Assembly (NCBI GenBank): GCA_002348905.1
Contig: DEBW01000021.1
Location: forward strand, 47,074-61,284
DNA from: Ruminococcus flavefaciens
GTDB lineage: Bacteria > Bacillota > Clostridia > Oscillospirales > Ruminococcaceae
Direction of reading: 5' to 3'
Length of the DNA: 14,211 nt
In this document: one piece after another, positions 1 through 7,500 of the stretch
Layout of the letters: every line of letters begins with the position of its first letter
Position numbering within the stretch: position 1 is the first letter of the stretch
Translations under genes and position numbers: made by a program
Notes under the pieces: generated by a model
What the model was told of the DNA's origin: nothing
What the model saw: only the letters and a program-made list of their open reading frames with translations
Database searches by the model: none

Positions 1-1098
1 ATTCTCCTCATCCTCAACAGCATCAAAGCTTACTGTATTGTAGTTTGAAATAATATACATATAACCCTCAGGAGAGATTCTTACATCGCTGAAGAAGCCG
101 TCCTGAAAATAAGTTCCGATAAGCTCAGGATCATCACCCTTTGTGTAGAACGAAACGAAAGTCTGGTCTATATAACGGCTTGCTTCATAGCTGTCATAAT
201 CGTTGCCGTCATATACCGGATAGCCGTTGACAGTACCTATGACCTCTATCATGTCATTGTAGATATACATCTCACTTACCTGAGCGTGTACTTCCATTTT
301 ATCATCAGCAATACCGCTGAGGTCAGGAGTAAGGTCAAGAGTTTTCTTGTCTGTGAATTTACCGTTTTTGACAGTGGCTACATCCATAGTTGCACCGCTA
401 TTACGCCTGCTGCTGTAAGGTACTTCCTCGTCATAGTAATTGTATTTGCTCCAGTCGTTCCAAATGTAGTAGATATTGTTTCCGTCAGTCTTGACGATAT
501 CTGCTTCGAGAACTCCTTCCTCCTGATTGTATGTGTCGGAGTGTTCCTGTTCTTCATCTCCGCCGATACCGCCTGCTGTCGTTTCCGTACCAACAATACT
601 ATCGTCGAAACTGCTTCCCTTTGCATAGCCTCCGTATTCTTCATTATCAGCAGACTCTACAGCCGCTTCTGCCACTGCGCTCTCTTCTTTTACCATATCG
701 CCGTTGGTAAAGTAGTATTCTTTATCACGCTTCTTCTGCTCTTTATTCCAGTCATCGGAAGCCTTTTTCATAAGCTGGTATACATCACTGTAGCTTTCTG
801 CTCCGGACATATACGGTGCTTCAAGATTTACAGCTTCAACTTCCTTCTTGAACGAAACTATTGAAGTATCGTCAGTAGATGTGCGGTTCTTCATGAGGGT
901 ATTAACCCCTGCATAAGAGCCTGCAAGCACCGCACAGGCAGCAGCTCCGGCAGCTATTCGTCCGGCGATGCTTATACCGCTGCGCTTCTTCTTAGGAGCT
1001 TTTTCGTCAAGCATGAGCTTGATATTTTCCGGGCTGAGCTGCTCCGGAACTTCTTCACTGTTGAGTATTTCTTTCAATTTCTCATCATTCTCTCTCAT
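1..1098 (-). CDS. Membrane-anchored beta-propeller protein, probable sensor/anti-sigma partner (partial, 3' end missing)
   Basis: 366 codons are visible and the frame is still open at the left edge, so the C-terminus is missing. Layout: a charged cytoplasmic N-terminus (residues 1-43, containing an LSPENIKLML segment), one hydrophobic span at about 44-65 rich in Ala/Gly, then a large acidic extracellular part. Residues about 194-206 read EEGVLEADIVKTDG followed by NNIYYI. This is the characteristic entry of the Firmicute secreted beta-propeller family (PF09826 type), which I recognise from memory. I chose the ATG at 1098 because the AAAGGA box lies 9 nt before it; another in-frame ATG at 1107 directly abuts that box. 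The gene starts 15 bp after the stop of the ECF sigma gene, so the two are surely cotranscribed. By analogy with other sigma/anti-sigma pairs, the short cytoplasmic tail may hold the sigma factor while the propeller senses something outside. That role is inference; the family call is firmer. Confidence 0.82.
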   Translation of the reverse strand, partial: MRENDEKLKEILNSEEVPEQLSPENIKLMLDEKAPKKKRSGISIAGRIAAGAAACAVLAGSYAGVNTLMKNRTSTDDTSIVSFKKEVEAVNLEAPYMSGAESYSDVYQLMKKASDDWNKEQKKRDKEYYFTNGDMVKEESAVAEAAVESADNEEYGGYAKGSSFDDSIVGTETTAGGIGGDEEQEHSDTYNQEEGVLEADIVKTDGNNIYYIWNDWSKYNYYDEEVPYSSRRNSGATMDVATVKNGKFTDKKTLDLTPDLSGIADDKMEVHAQVSEMYIYNDMIEVIGTVNGYPVYDGNDYDSYEASRYIDQTFVSFYTKGDDPELIGTYFQDGFFSDVRISPEGYMYIISNYNTVSFDAVEDEEN

Positions 1099-1113
1099 AA
1101 TGCTCATTCCTTT

Positions 1114-1614
1114 CTAAGCTAATTCAAGTCTTAAACGCTGCTTGATACGTGCAAGTCTTGAACGTACCGTAGCTGATTTAAGTCCGCAGACAGCAGCTAT
1201 CTCGTCACCGGTATATCCTCCTAATGCTGCCATTGAGAGTATAAGTCTCGACTGTGGATCGAGCTTCTCGACAGCTTCTTTGAGTTCGATATTTTCGTAA
1301 AAAAAATCATATTCGGGAGAAGTCTCCTCATTAAGTTCGGTGGTATCAGTGAAGTATTCACGCTGTTTCTGCTTTATCTTTGCAGAAAGTATCTTCATTA
1401 TCCAGCTTCTGAAAGCCTTTTCGTCCCTTAGCTTGCCGATACTGCAAAAAGCATCGAGAACAGTTTCACTTACTGCATCACAGGCATCGTGGGAATTTCT
1501 CAGGCTGTATAATGCTATATGGTAAAGGTCTTTGTAAACTAATGCGTAGAGCCGTGAAAAAGCCTGACTGTCTCCGGTTTGCGCAAGCTTTACATCGGTT
1601 GAAAAGTCATTCAT
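1114..1614 (-). CDS. ECF-type RNA polymerase sigma factor
   Basis: 166 residues, the usual size for an extracytoplasmic-function sigma factor. Region 2 spans about residues 17-82, with the core-binding and -10 recognition helices around DACDAVSETVLDAF and the FRSWIMKILSAKIK segment. A short acidic linker (about 88-108) leads to region 4 (about 110-163), whose helix-turn-helix reads YTGDEIAAVCGLKSATVRSR. The start at 1614 is set by a strong AAAGGAGG site 9 nt upstream; the frame stays open upstream to 1704, but nothing supports an earlier start. Upstream, TGCAAC (1676-1671) and CGACA (1655-1651) are 15 nt apart and could be an autoregulated ECF promoter, which is only a guess. It forms an operon with the downstream beta-propeller membrane protein, the likely anti-sigma or sensor partner. 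The regulon is unknown. Confidence 0.93.
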   Translation of the reverse strand: MNDFSTDVKLAQTGDSQAFSRLYALVYKDLYHIALYSLRNSHDACDAVSETVLDAFCSIGKLRDEKAFRSWIMKILSAKIKQKQREYFTDTTELNEETSPEYDFFYENIELKEAVEKLDPQSRLILSMAALGGYTGDEIAAVCGLKSATVRSRLARIKQRLRLELA

Positions 1615-1680
1615 AGTCGAAACCTCCTTTGAATCGATTCGATAATAAGGTGTCGGAAAACGCTGGAAATGTTGCATCGG

Positions 1681-1736
1681 AGAAAAAAATACGGCTATAT
1701 GCACAAAATTCTGTCAATTTTTTGGTGCATATAGCC
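1681..1736 (-). terminator. Rho-independent terminator downstream of the glucokinase gene
   Basis: A perfect 12-bp inverted repeat, GGCTATATGCAC (1693-1704) and GTGCATATAGCC (1725-1736), encloses a short AAAATT/AATTTT extension of the stem. Read on the minus strand it is followed at once by GTATTTTTTT. It closes the manA-ROK kinase operon and separates it from the sigma gene. The plus strand also has a T-rich run after the hairpin, so it may work both ways. Confidence 0.75.
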
Positions 1737-1782
1737 TAAACGATTTTTATTTACTGTCAATAATCAATGCCGGACAATGTAG

Positions 1783-1801
1783 GGACGACCATTGGTCGTC
1801 C
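1783..1801. repeat. Small perfect hairpin GGACGACC-ATT-GGTCGTCC
   Basis: An 8-bp perfect inverted repeat with a 3-nt loop lies 15 bp past the stop of the ROK kinase gene. It has no T-run of its own. A sister element with the same GCGGACG...CGTCC frame but swapped, still paired stem bases lies at 3861-3881. From memory, hairpins of the form GTAGGG(A/G)CG...CGTCCGC are scattered between genes in ruminococci. I treat it as a dispersed intergenic repeat that may assist transcription termination or mRNA 3' stability. Confidence 0.55.
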
Positions 1802-1816
1802 GCCAATATCTGCCTA

Positions 1817-2782
1817 TCAGGAATTAGCTCTTCCGAGGAATGCAGCGCCGATAATACCTGCATCATTTCCGAGCTCGGCAATAACTATCTTTGTATTCTT
1901 AGGAGAGTTACGTGTGTATACTTCCTTTTCAACAAGCTCCTTCATCGGGAGGAGAAGCGGATCACCCTCGTTGCATACGCCGCCGCCGATGCAGAGTACA
2001 TCAGGCTGGAAGATATTGATAGTATTTGTGATACCTGCTGCGAGGTACTTTATGTACTTGTCAACAACTGCCTTAGCGTAAACATCTCCGGCTCTCATGC
2101 AGTCGAAGGAAGTACGAGCAGTTACCTTGCCCTTTTCATCAGCCATTTTGCTCATGATGCTGTCCGGATGCTCAGCAATAGCCTCTTTTGTCATACGGAT
2201 AAGACCTGTTGCAGATGAGTAAGCCTCAAAGCAGCCCTTACGTCCGCATGAGCACTGTGCGCCGTCAACTTCGATAACGGTATGACCGATCTCAGCGCCT
2301 GCAAAGTTTGAACCAGCGTAGATCTTGCCGTCGATGATGATACCGCCGCCAACGCCAGTACCAAGAGTGATACATACAGCATTCTTAGCGCCCTTTGCTG
2401 CACCTGCAACGTATTCGCCGTAAGCAGCAGCGTTAGCATCGTTCTCGATGAATACAGGTGTATCATCTCTGCCGATAGCGTTAACGATATAGTCAACCAT
2501 TGGTGTATCCTTGAAGCCGAGGTTGTTTGAATACTCAATGATACCTGTTGCGCTGTTTGCGATACCAGGAGTACCAATGCCTATCCACTCGATGTCATCC
2601 ATTGTGAGACCTGCATTCTCTACAGCCTGAAAAGCCATTTTTGCCATATCCTGAGCGATCTCCTTTTCAGGACGAGGACAGTTTGTCTTAGTGCTTGCCT
2701 TAGCAAGGATCTTGTAATCTCCGTCAACAACACCTGCAACGATGTTTGTTCCTCCGAGGTCGATACCTACATAATATTTCAT
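1817..2782 (-). CDS. glcK: ROK-family glucokinase
   Basis: 321 residues, the full family length. It phosphorylates glucose (possibly other hexoses) with ATP in the cytoplasm. Visible hallmarks are the phosphate-binding DLGGTN at residues 8-13, ENDANA at 113-118 with catalytic Asp115, the GTGVGGG loop at 141-147, and the ROK zinc site: H167 in EIGH plus the CxCGxxGC cysteines 177, 179 and 184. The closing glycine-rich IGGGV segment is also present. Its ATG overlaps the TAA of the upstream mannose-6-phosphate isomerase by one base (TAATG), and its AAAGGAGGA ribosome site lies inside the last codons of that gene, so translation is coupled. Together the two enzymes feed mannose and glucose into fructose-6-P/glucose-6-P metabolism. 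N-acetylmannosamine or fructose kinases share the fold, but the motif set fits the Firmicute glucokinase branch best. Confidence 0.93.
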   Translation of the reverse strand: MKYYVGIDLGGTNIVAGVVDGDYKILAKASTKTNCPRPEKEIAQDMAKMAFQAVENAGLTMDDIEWIGIGTPGIANSATGIIEYSNNLGFKDTPMVDYIVNAIGRDDTPVFIENDANAAAYGEYVAGAAKGAKNAVCITLGTGVGGGIIIDGKIYAGSNFAGAEIGHTVIEVDGAQCSCGRKGCFEAYSSATGLIRMTKEAIAEHPDSIMSKMADEKGKVTARTSFDCMRAGDVYAKAVVDKYIKYLAAGITNTINIFQPDVLCIGGGVCNEGDPLLLPMKELVEKEVYTRNSPKNTKIVIAELGNDAGIIGAAFLGRANS

Positions 2783-3756
2783 TAATAATTTCCTCCTTTA
2801 GGTTCTTTTGTAAGAATAATGCTGCATTTGCCTTTTATGTCATACGTATCGCTTCCAGCCGGAACAAATACGCTTGAACCTTTTTTCAGGTGCATGATGC
2901 ACTCATCTCCGCTGAACATATCAGCCTCACCGTCAAGTACAAGTACATGGCAGAAAGTGTCAGCATATCCAACGGACATATTTCTGAATATATCGAACTT
3001 TTCTGTTGAAAAATATGAACACTCAGCGAGAGGAGTTCTCCACATACCAGCCATATTCACCTTTTCCGGCTGACCGTATGGAACTGCCGGGAAACAGCGC
3101 TTTGTAACGTCGATAGCTTTATCAATATGAAGCGCACGGGGTTTACCGTCAGCACCTACTCTGCCGTAATCGTAAACACGGTAGGTAGTATTTGAGTTCT
3201 GCTGTATCTCAGCAATGAGTATCCCCTTGCCGATAGCGTGAAGAGTACCAGCCTTGATAAAGAAAACATCGCCCTTTTTCACAGGAACTTTGTTTACATA
3301 CTCAAGGAGAGTATTTTCTTCTATAGCCTCTTTGAAAGCATCCTTTGATATATCACTCTTGAACCCATAGATAAGCTCTGCACCAGGCTCACAGTCAACG
3401 ATATACCACATTTCAGTCTTGCCGTACTCGCCTTCCACACGCATAGCGTAGTCGTCATCGGGATGAACCTGTACAGAGAGGTTGTCCCTTGCGTCAATAA
3501 GCTTTATAAGCACAGGGAAATTACTGAATTTCCCGCAGTTTTTTCCGAGAACTTCGGGATGCTGTTCTATAAATTCAGTCAGAGGCATACCAGCAAATTC
3601 GCCGTTCTTTATAATGCTCACGCCGTCCTTATGACAGCTAAGCTCCCAGCTTTCAGCAAGTCTGTCGAGGTCGCTTTCCTTGCCGAACTGCTCACGCAGT
3701 TTAGTACCGCCCCATATATAGTCCTTAATAGGTGGAATAAGTTCAAATGGTCTCAT
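2782..3756 (-). CDS. manA: Class I mannose-6-phosphate isomerase
   Basis: 324 residues, the short Firmicute form of type I phosphomannose isomerase. It interconverts mannose-6-phosphate and fructose-6-phosphate. The zinc ligands are all visible: Q96 and H98 in SVQVHPDD, E115 in KTEMWY and H173 in GTLHAIG. The YDYGR segment around R199 carries the usual active-site Arg. The start at 3756 follows AGGAGG by 4 nt. An in-frame ATG 21 bases earlier has no ribosome site, and the AGGAGG would fall inside its coding sequence. The gene is first in an operon with the ROK kinase, is served by a consensus promoter at 3797-3825, and ends in a one-base overlap with the kinase start. Confidence 0.95.
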   Translation of the reverse strand: MRPFELIPPIKDYIWGGTKLREQFGKESDLDRLAESWELSCHKDGVSIIKNGEFAGMPLTEFIEQHPEVLGKNCGKFSNFPVLIKLIDARDNLSVQVHPDDDYAMRVEGEYGKTEMWYIVDCEPGAELIYGFKSDISKDAFKEAIEENTLLEYVNKVPVKKGDVFFIKAGTLHAIGKGILIAEIQQNSNTTYRVYDYGRVGADGKPRALHIDKAIDVTKRCFPAVPYGQPEKVNMAGMWRTPLAECSYFSTEKFDIFRNMSVGYADTFCHVLVLDGEADMFSGDECIMHLKKGSSVFVPAGSDTYDIKGKCSIILTKEPKGGNY

Positions 3757-3796
3757 AAAACCTCCTGTTATATGCACGAATGCAACATACTATTAT

Positions 3797-3825
3797 ATAA
3801 TACATCATTTTTGAAAAATAGTCAA
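3797..3825 (-). promoter_or_regulatory. Sigma-A-type promoter of the manA-glcK operon
   Basis: On the minus strand, TTGACT (3825-3820), a 17-nt spacer, then TATTAT (3802-3797). It lies 41 nt upstream of the manA start, with AT-rich DNA around it. Confidence 0.75.
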
Positions 3826-3860
3826 TAAGAAATCAAGATAGTATACAATATTAATTAAAA

Positions 3861-3881
3861 GCGGACGGTCAAAGACCGTCC
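3861..3881 (-). terminator. Hairpin GGACGGTC-AAA-GACCGTCC after the dockerin gene (weak terminator or dispersed repeat)
   Basis: The perfect 8-bp stem at 3863-3870/3874-3881 lies 6 bp past the dockerin gene's stop. On the minus strand it is followed by GCTTTTAATTAA, so the U-tract is weak. It shares its layout with the hairpin at 1783-1801, with compensating changes in the stem, which suggests one mobile or dispersed element family placed at gene ends. Confidence 0.5.
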
Positions 3882-3887
3882 AGAAAA

Positions 3888-4799
3888 TCATATGTCAAGC
3901 AAAAGATAATCTTCAACACTTATATCATTACCTGTTGAAAGATAGGAATAATAAGAAAGTATAATTGAGGCATCCTTTGAGTTTACCTGTCCGTCGCTGT
4001 TGATATCGGCTGAATCCATCTGTTCAGCAGTAAGAACAGACTCATCACCGGTTGAAAAAGCAGAATAAGCCAGCATTACCAGCGAAGCATCCGAAGAATT
4101 TACAGCTCCGTCACCGTTGGCATCGCCTTTCATAACTGTACTGTTTTTGTTTCCGCCGTCAAGAGACACGAATCTGTATCCGCAGCTCTCTGCGTAGCTT
4201 GCCGCTGTAGAACCTTTGTATCCGCAGATAACGCCCTTGTATTCTACTTTTCTATCATCATCAGTATAGGCGTTGCATATAGTTATCGCCTGGTCAAATA
4301 TGGTACACTGAGGATTCATGAACATGACTGAGCTTAATGAACCGCACTCATGGAATGCCATTTTGTCTATCTCAGAAACACTTTCCGGAAGTACAACATT
4401 TGCAAGGTCATCGCAGTCGTTAAAAGCCATAGCTCCTATGCTTATTACGCCATCGCCCATATTTATAGCCGCAAGTCCGCTGCAGCTGTCAAAAGCGCTA
4501 ATATCTATTTTCATCATGGTATCCGGAAGCGTCACTGATTTGACATTGAAGCATTTATAGAAAGCCTCTCTGCCAACAACCGTTACCGGCACACTTCCGA
4601 TATAGTCAGGCACAGTTATATCTCCGACAGCTTCACGGGAACACTTAGCCACCTCTGCATGGTCGGAAAACACATTGTATGTAAGAACGCCGTCAGTTTT
4701 TTCCTTAGCTCCGGCAAAACTGCCATTGCTGTCTCCGCAGGAAAACATAGAAAAAGCCGCAGTAAGAACAACTGAAAACAACAATAACTTCTTTTTCAT
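3888..4799 (-). CDS. BspA-like leucine-rich-repeat protein with C-terminal type I dockerin, probable lipoprotein
   Basis: 303 residues. The N-terminus (MKKKLLLFSVVLTAAFSMFSC) is a signal peptide ending at Cys21. The preceding FS is an imperfect lipobox, so membrane anchoring is likely but not certain. Residues about 60-165 hold LRR_5/BspA-type repeats in exact 23-residue register, with AF at 79, 102, 125 and 148. After a spacer comes a dockerin (about 225-289) with two calcium loops: D226-N228-D230-N234-D237 and D265-N267-D269-N273-D276. Dockerins plug into cohesins of cellulosomal scaffoldins, so the LRR part may bind carbohydrate, protein or host surface and be displayed on a cohesin. Having both a lipobox and a dockerin is odd, since either alone would give surface attachment. 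The gene has its own promoter and a GGAGGG ribosome site 8 nt before the ATG, and stands alone. Confidence 0.85.
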   Translation of the reverse strand: MKKKLLLFSVVLTAAFSMFSCGDSNGSFAGAKEKTDGVLTYNVFSDHAEVAKCSREAVGDITVPDYIGSVPVTVVGREAFYKCFNVKSVTLPDTMMKIDISAFDSCSGLAAINMGDGVISIGAMAFNDCDDLANVVLPESVSEIDKMAFHECGSLSSVMFMNPQCTIFDQAITICNAYTDDDRKVEYKGVICGYKGSTAASYAESCGYRFVSLDGGNKNSTVMKGDANGDGAVNSSDASLVMLAYSAFSTGDESVLTAEQMDSADINSDGQVNSKDASIILSYYSYLSTGNDISVEDYLLLDI

Positions 4800-4834
4800 A
4801 TAACAACCCTCCTACAAAAATTTAGATTATTTTT

Positions 4835-4863
4835 ATTATATCACTTTATACATATTTAGTCAA
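4835..4863 (-). promoter_or_regulatory. Promoter of the LRR-dockerin gene
   Basis: On the minus strand, TTGACT (4863-4858), a 17-nt spacer, then TATAAT (4840-4835), with TGA just before the -10 making an extended -10. It is a near-consensus housekeeping promoter 35 nt upstream of the start codon, so the leader is short. Confidence 0.82.
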
Positions 4864-4967
4864 CAGTCTGCACATTATTTTACAGTAGATACAATTATAT
4901 TATACACCTTATTCACGCCAAATTCATAAATAGCAGTATTTTTTTATAATGCCCATATATAAATTCA

Positions 4968-4999
4968 GCCCCGAAGCAGCTAAAATACCGCTCCGAGGC
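4968..4999 (-). terminator. Likely terminator of spoVT
   Basis: A long stem (GCCTCGGAGC pairing with GCTTCGGGGC, extended to about 13 pairs with a few G-U pairs) starts 28 bp past the spoVT stop. The minus-strand U-tract is poor (TGAATTTATA). The plus strand has a better T-rich tail after the hairpin (ATTTTATTATCTTTTTT), but no plus-strand gene ends here. It is probably a bidirectional or modest terminator. Confidence 0.5.
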
Positions 5000-5027
5000 A
5001 TTTTATTATCTTTTTTCCAGCATAATT

Positions 5028-5567
5028 TTACTCCGCCTGCTTTGACAAAAACTGCGCCGCCGCATTGATAAGACTCCTCTGCATATCTGACGCTTCTGTT
5101 ACCTTCTCCGTCGATAGAAAGGCTACTGCTCCGGATATGTCTCCGGCTGTTATTATCGGCAATGCCGCTATCGCTGTTCGCTCAACTCCCTCAGCCGGAT
5201 AAAAATTATTGCTTCTGCCGTCCGGACAATAGTACTGTCCCCTGCTCTCCATAAGTTCTTCAAGCTGCCGTGATACTCTGCGCTCAGAATACTCCCTCTT
5301 TGGTACTCCTGCCGTAGCCGCTACGTGGTCTTTGTCAAATATAAGCACCGGACATCCGGCTATCTTATACATTACATCCGCTACATTTCCAGCATTCTCG
5401 CTCATCTCGCCTATAACCGAATACTTGCGGAATATCACTTCACCTTCACTGTTCGTGTATATCTCTAACGGGTCACCCTCACGTATCCTCATAGTCCGGC
5501 GTATCTCCTTCGGTATGACCACTCGTCCGAGGTCGTCTATTCTTCTTACGATTCCTGTTGCTTTCAT
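5028..5567 (-). CDS. spoVT: Stage V sporulation protein T (AbrB-family transcription factor)
   Basis: 179 residues, the length of Bacillus SpoVT. The first 50 residues (MKATGIVRRIDDLGRVVIPK, then EIRRTMRIREGDPLEIY) are the swapped-hairpin AbrB DNA-binding domain and match SpoVT almost word for word. Residues about 55-178 form the GAF-like regulatory domain, less conserved as usual. In Bacillus, SpoVT works as a tetramer that tunes the sigma-G regulon in the forespore, both up and down. Its presence suggests the host belongs to a spore-forming lineage, though asporogenous relatives keep it. The start is set by GGGAGG 8 nt upstream. A 10-bp inverted repeat overlaps the ribosome site (5568-5611). 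It is monocistronic, divergent from the AAA/nuclease gene on the right. Confidence 0.95.
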   Translation of the reverse strand: MKATGIVRRIDDLGRVVIPKEIRRTMRIREGDPLEIYTNSEGEVIFRKYSVIGEMSENAGNVADVMYKIAGCPVLIFDKDHVAATAGVPKREYSERRVSRQLEELMESRGQYYCPDGRSNNFYPAEGVERTAIAALPIITAGDISGAVAFLSTEKVTEASDMQRSLINAAAQFLSKQAE

Positions 5568-5611
5568 AATAATAACCTCCCAAAATCAGTTGACTTTGTA
5601 AGGTTATTATT
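5568..5611 (-). promoter_or_regulatory. Inverted repeat covering the spoVT ribosome binding site
   Basis: AATAATAACC (5568-5577) and GGTTATTATT (5602-5611) are perfect complements separated by 24 nt. In the mRNA the downstream arm reads GGTTATTATT directly before the ATG and includes the last bases of the GGGAGG site, so folding would hide the start. The same DNA dyad could instead be an operator for SpoVT itself. Either role is inference. Confidence 0.45.
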
Positions 5612-5772
5612 TCCGGATTTTTTTTGATTATTCTTAATCAAATGATATTATCAAAGAACTGAACAGGTTAAGTAGAATCGCCTAAATGCAAGGTCGTATG
5701 CTTTCTCTCAGGGAGTGACGACCTGTACAGAAATACCGAGGGACTTTTGCTTGCAAATCTGAAAAAACAGTC

Positions 5773-5801
5773 TTGATATTTCTAAGAGCAAATGGTATAA
5801 T
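5773..5801 (+). promoter_or_regulatory. Promoter of the first AAA/nuclease gene
   Basis: TTGATA (5773-5778), a 17-nt spacer, then TATAAT (5796-5801) preceded by TGG (extended -10). It lies 35 nt before the ATG. Just upstream, AGGTCGT (5691-5697) and ACGACCT (5718-5724) form a 7-bp dyad outside the transcript; its role is unknown. Confidence 0.8.
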
Positions 5802-5836
5802 AAAAAAGAAAAAGAGCATAGAAAGGAGCAGTAACT

Positions 5837-7450
5837 ATGGGGATATATGTAAATCCAGGAAACAGTGCATTTCAGAGAATAAACAACTCCGAATATGTTG
5901 ATAAGACGCAGATAATTGAACTGATAAACACAAGGATAGACACTACCAACAATCTTGTTTGCATAAGCAGACCACGGCGTTTTGGAAAATCCTTTGCTGC
6001 AAAAACACTTGCAGCATACTATGACTGCTCATGTGATTCACACAGTCTGTTTGATGATAAGAAAATCGCCAAGTGTGCGTCATATATAGAGCATCTGAAC
6101 CAATATAACGTCATTTGCTTTGATGTAACAAGCTTTATCTCCGTTGCAAGAAGATTGCAGCGTCCACTTTCTGATGTACCTAATATGATAACAGAAGCAC
6201 TTCAAAAAGAATTGGTCGAAACTTATTCATACCTCAGACCTGATATGTCATTGACAGAGTGTATTTGGCGGTGCGTTGAGGGAACTAAAGATGAACAGGG
6301 ACGAAGGTTTGTATTTATAATCGACGAATGGGATGCAGTAATAAGAGAAGCAAAAGACGAACCTGCAACTCAGAAGCAATACCTCGACCTGTTGCGTGAG
6401 TGGTTCAAGAACATCGCTTTCACTCCAAAAGTTGTAGCCGCTGCCTATATGACAGGTATTCTCCCAATAAAGAAGGACGGCTCACAGTCAGCTATCTCGG
6501 ATTTCGAAGAATTCACAATGGTGAATCCTCGTGATTTTGGCGGATATGTCGGATTTACCGAAGATGAAGTACGCCGTATTTGTCAGGAAAAAGACGCTGA
6601 TTTTGAGATGATGAAGCAATGGTATGACGGCTATTCGTTTAAGAAAGCAGGCTCGGTATATAATCCGAACTCTGTTATGAAAGCTGCAAAATACGGTGAT
6701 TTTGATTCATACTGGACTGAAACATCTGCTGCCGAAGGACTTATGGAATACATCAGCCATGACTATAACGGACTTACTAAAACTATAGCCGAGCTTATCG
6801 CAGGGATAGATGTTAAGGTCAGCGTAACCGGATTTGCAAATGACCTGACAACGTTCCGTGGAAAAGACGATGTACTCACGCTTATGATCCACCTTGGTTA
6901 TCTTGCATATGATTCTGTGAATAAAACGGTGCGGATACCGAATGAGGAAATAAAGCTGGAGTTTCAGAAAGCTGTTAAAGAAGTCAAGCATACAGCAACT
7001 CTTGAACGTCTCAGAGCAAGCGAGCAGCTTTTTCTTGATACAATCGAAGGGAATGAATCTGCCGTCGCTGAGCAGATAGAGAAGATACACATGGAAGAAA
7101 CCTCCCCTATCCATTACAACAAGGAGGACAGTCTCCGCAGCGTTATCAAGCTGGCTTACTATACCTACCGTGACAACTATGTCCAGTGGGAGGAACTTCC
7201 TGCCGGTGCAGGCTATGCAGATGTCGCTTACCTGCCTAAATATGATTCCGGTTATCCTATACTTGTTATCGAACTGAAATGGAACAAGTCCGCCGAAACT
7301 GCTATCCAGCAGATAAAAAACAGGCACTATCCCGATTCGTTCAAGGGACTCGGCAGGGAAATAATCCTCGTCGGTATAACCTACGACAAGGATGCTCCTG
7401 CCGGCGAAAGAAAGCACATCTGTAAAATTGAGAAAGTTGAAATGGAATAA
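5837..7450 (+). CDS. AAA-ATPase-like / PD-(D/E)XK nuclease fusion protein, copy 1
   Basis: 537 residues. The N-terminal half is the AAA-ATPase-like domain (PF09820 type). It has an arginine-rich P-loop SRPRRFGKS at residues 44-52 (K51, S52), Walker B FVFIIDEWD at 158-166, YMTGILPIKK at 204-213 and WYDGY at 262-266. The C-terminal domain (about 400-535, DUF1703/PF08011 type) is a PD-(D/E)XK nuclease fold: D462 in YADVAY, E479-x-K481 in VIELKWNKS, and the downstream Q491/Q492...Y498 helix. All catalytic positions look intact. Such fusions are abundant in gut Clostridia and Bacteroidetes and their function is not established; DNA damage, mobility and defence have all been suggested. AAAGGAG lies 8 nt before the ATG. 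The gene has its own promoter and terminator and is paralogous to the gene at 8797-10359, which faces it tail to tail. Confidence 0.9.
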   Translation: MGIYVNPGNSAFQRINNSEYVDKTQIIELINTRIDTTNNLVCISRPRRFGKSFAAKTLAAYYDCSCDSHSLFDDKKIAKCASYIEHLNQYNVICFDVTSFISVARRLQRPLSDVPNMITEALQKELVETYSYLRPDMSLTECIWRCVEGTKDEQGRRFVFIIDEWDAVIREAKDEPATQKQYLDLLREWFKNIAFTPKVVAAAYMTGILPIKKDGSQSAISDFEEFTMVNPRDFGGYVGFTEDEVRRICQEKDADFEMMKQWYDGYSFKKAGSVYNPNSVMKAAKYGDFDSYWTETSAAEGLMEYISHDYNGLTKTIAELIAGIDVKVSVTGFANDLTTFRGKDDVLTLMIHLGYLAYDSVNKTVRIPNEEIKLEFQKAVKEVKHTATLERLRASEQLFLDTIEGNESAVAEQIEKIHMEETSPIHYNKEDSLRSVIKLAYYTYRDNYVQWEELPAGAGYADVAYLPKYDSGYPILVIELKWNKSAETAIQQIKNRHYPDSFKGLGREIILVGITYDKDAPAGERKHICKIEKVEME

Positions 7451-7500
7451 CAACAAAAGCCTTTGGAGATACATATTCTCCAAAGACTTTATTAATTTTC
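7449..7500 (+). terminator. Terminator / direct repeat copy R1 after AAA/nuclease copy 1
   Basis: AAAGCCTTTGGAG and CTCCAAAGACTTT form an 11-12 bp stem beginning just past the stop codon of copy 1, followed by ATTAATTTT. The whole 52 bases recur in the same orientation at 8746-8798 with about six differences (one of them a one-base gap). Confidence 0.8.

Noticed and set aside
286..864. Plus-strand frame of about 190 codons over the beta-propeller gene
   Set aside because: Its product is a run of hydrophobic residues with no motif and no ribosome site, while the minus-strand frame is a recognisable family member in an operon.
1693..1736. Operator for the sigma gene made by the 12-bp inverted repeat
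   Set aside because: The T-run directly after the hairpin on the minus strand and its position past the kinase stop make a terminator the simpler explanation.
5691..5724. Riboswitch or leader RNA suggested by AGGTCGT...ACGACCT
   Set aside because: The dyad lies upstream of the only good promoter (5773-5801), so it is not in that transcript, and no known riboswitch core is visible.
6707..7483. Long minus-strand frame inside AAA/nuclease copy 1
   Set aside because: It is antisense to a protein with intact ATPase and nuclease motifs and lacks a ribosome site; it arises from codon bias.
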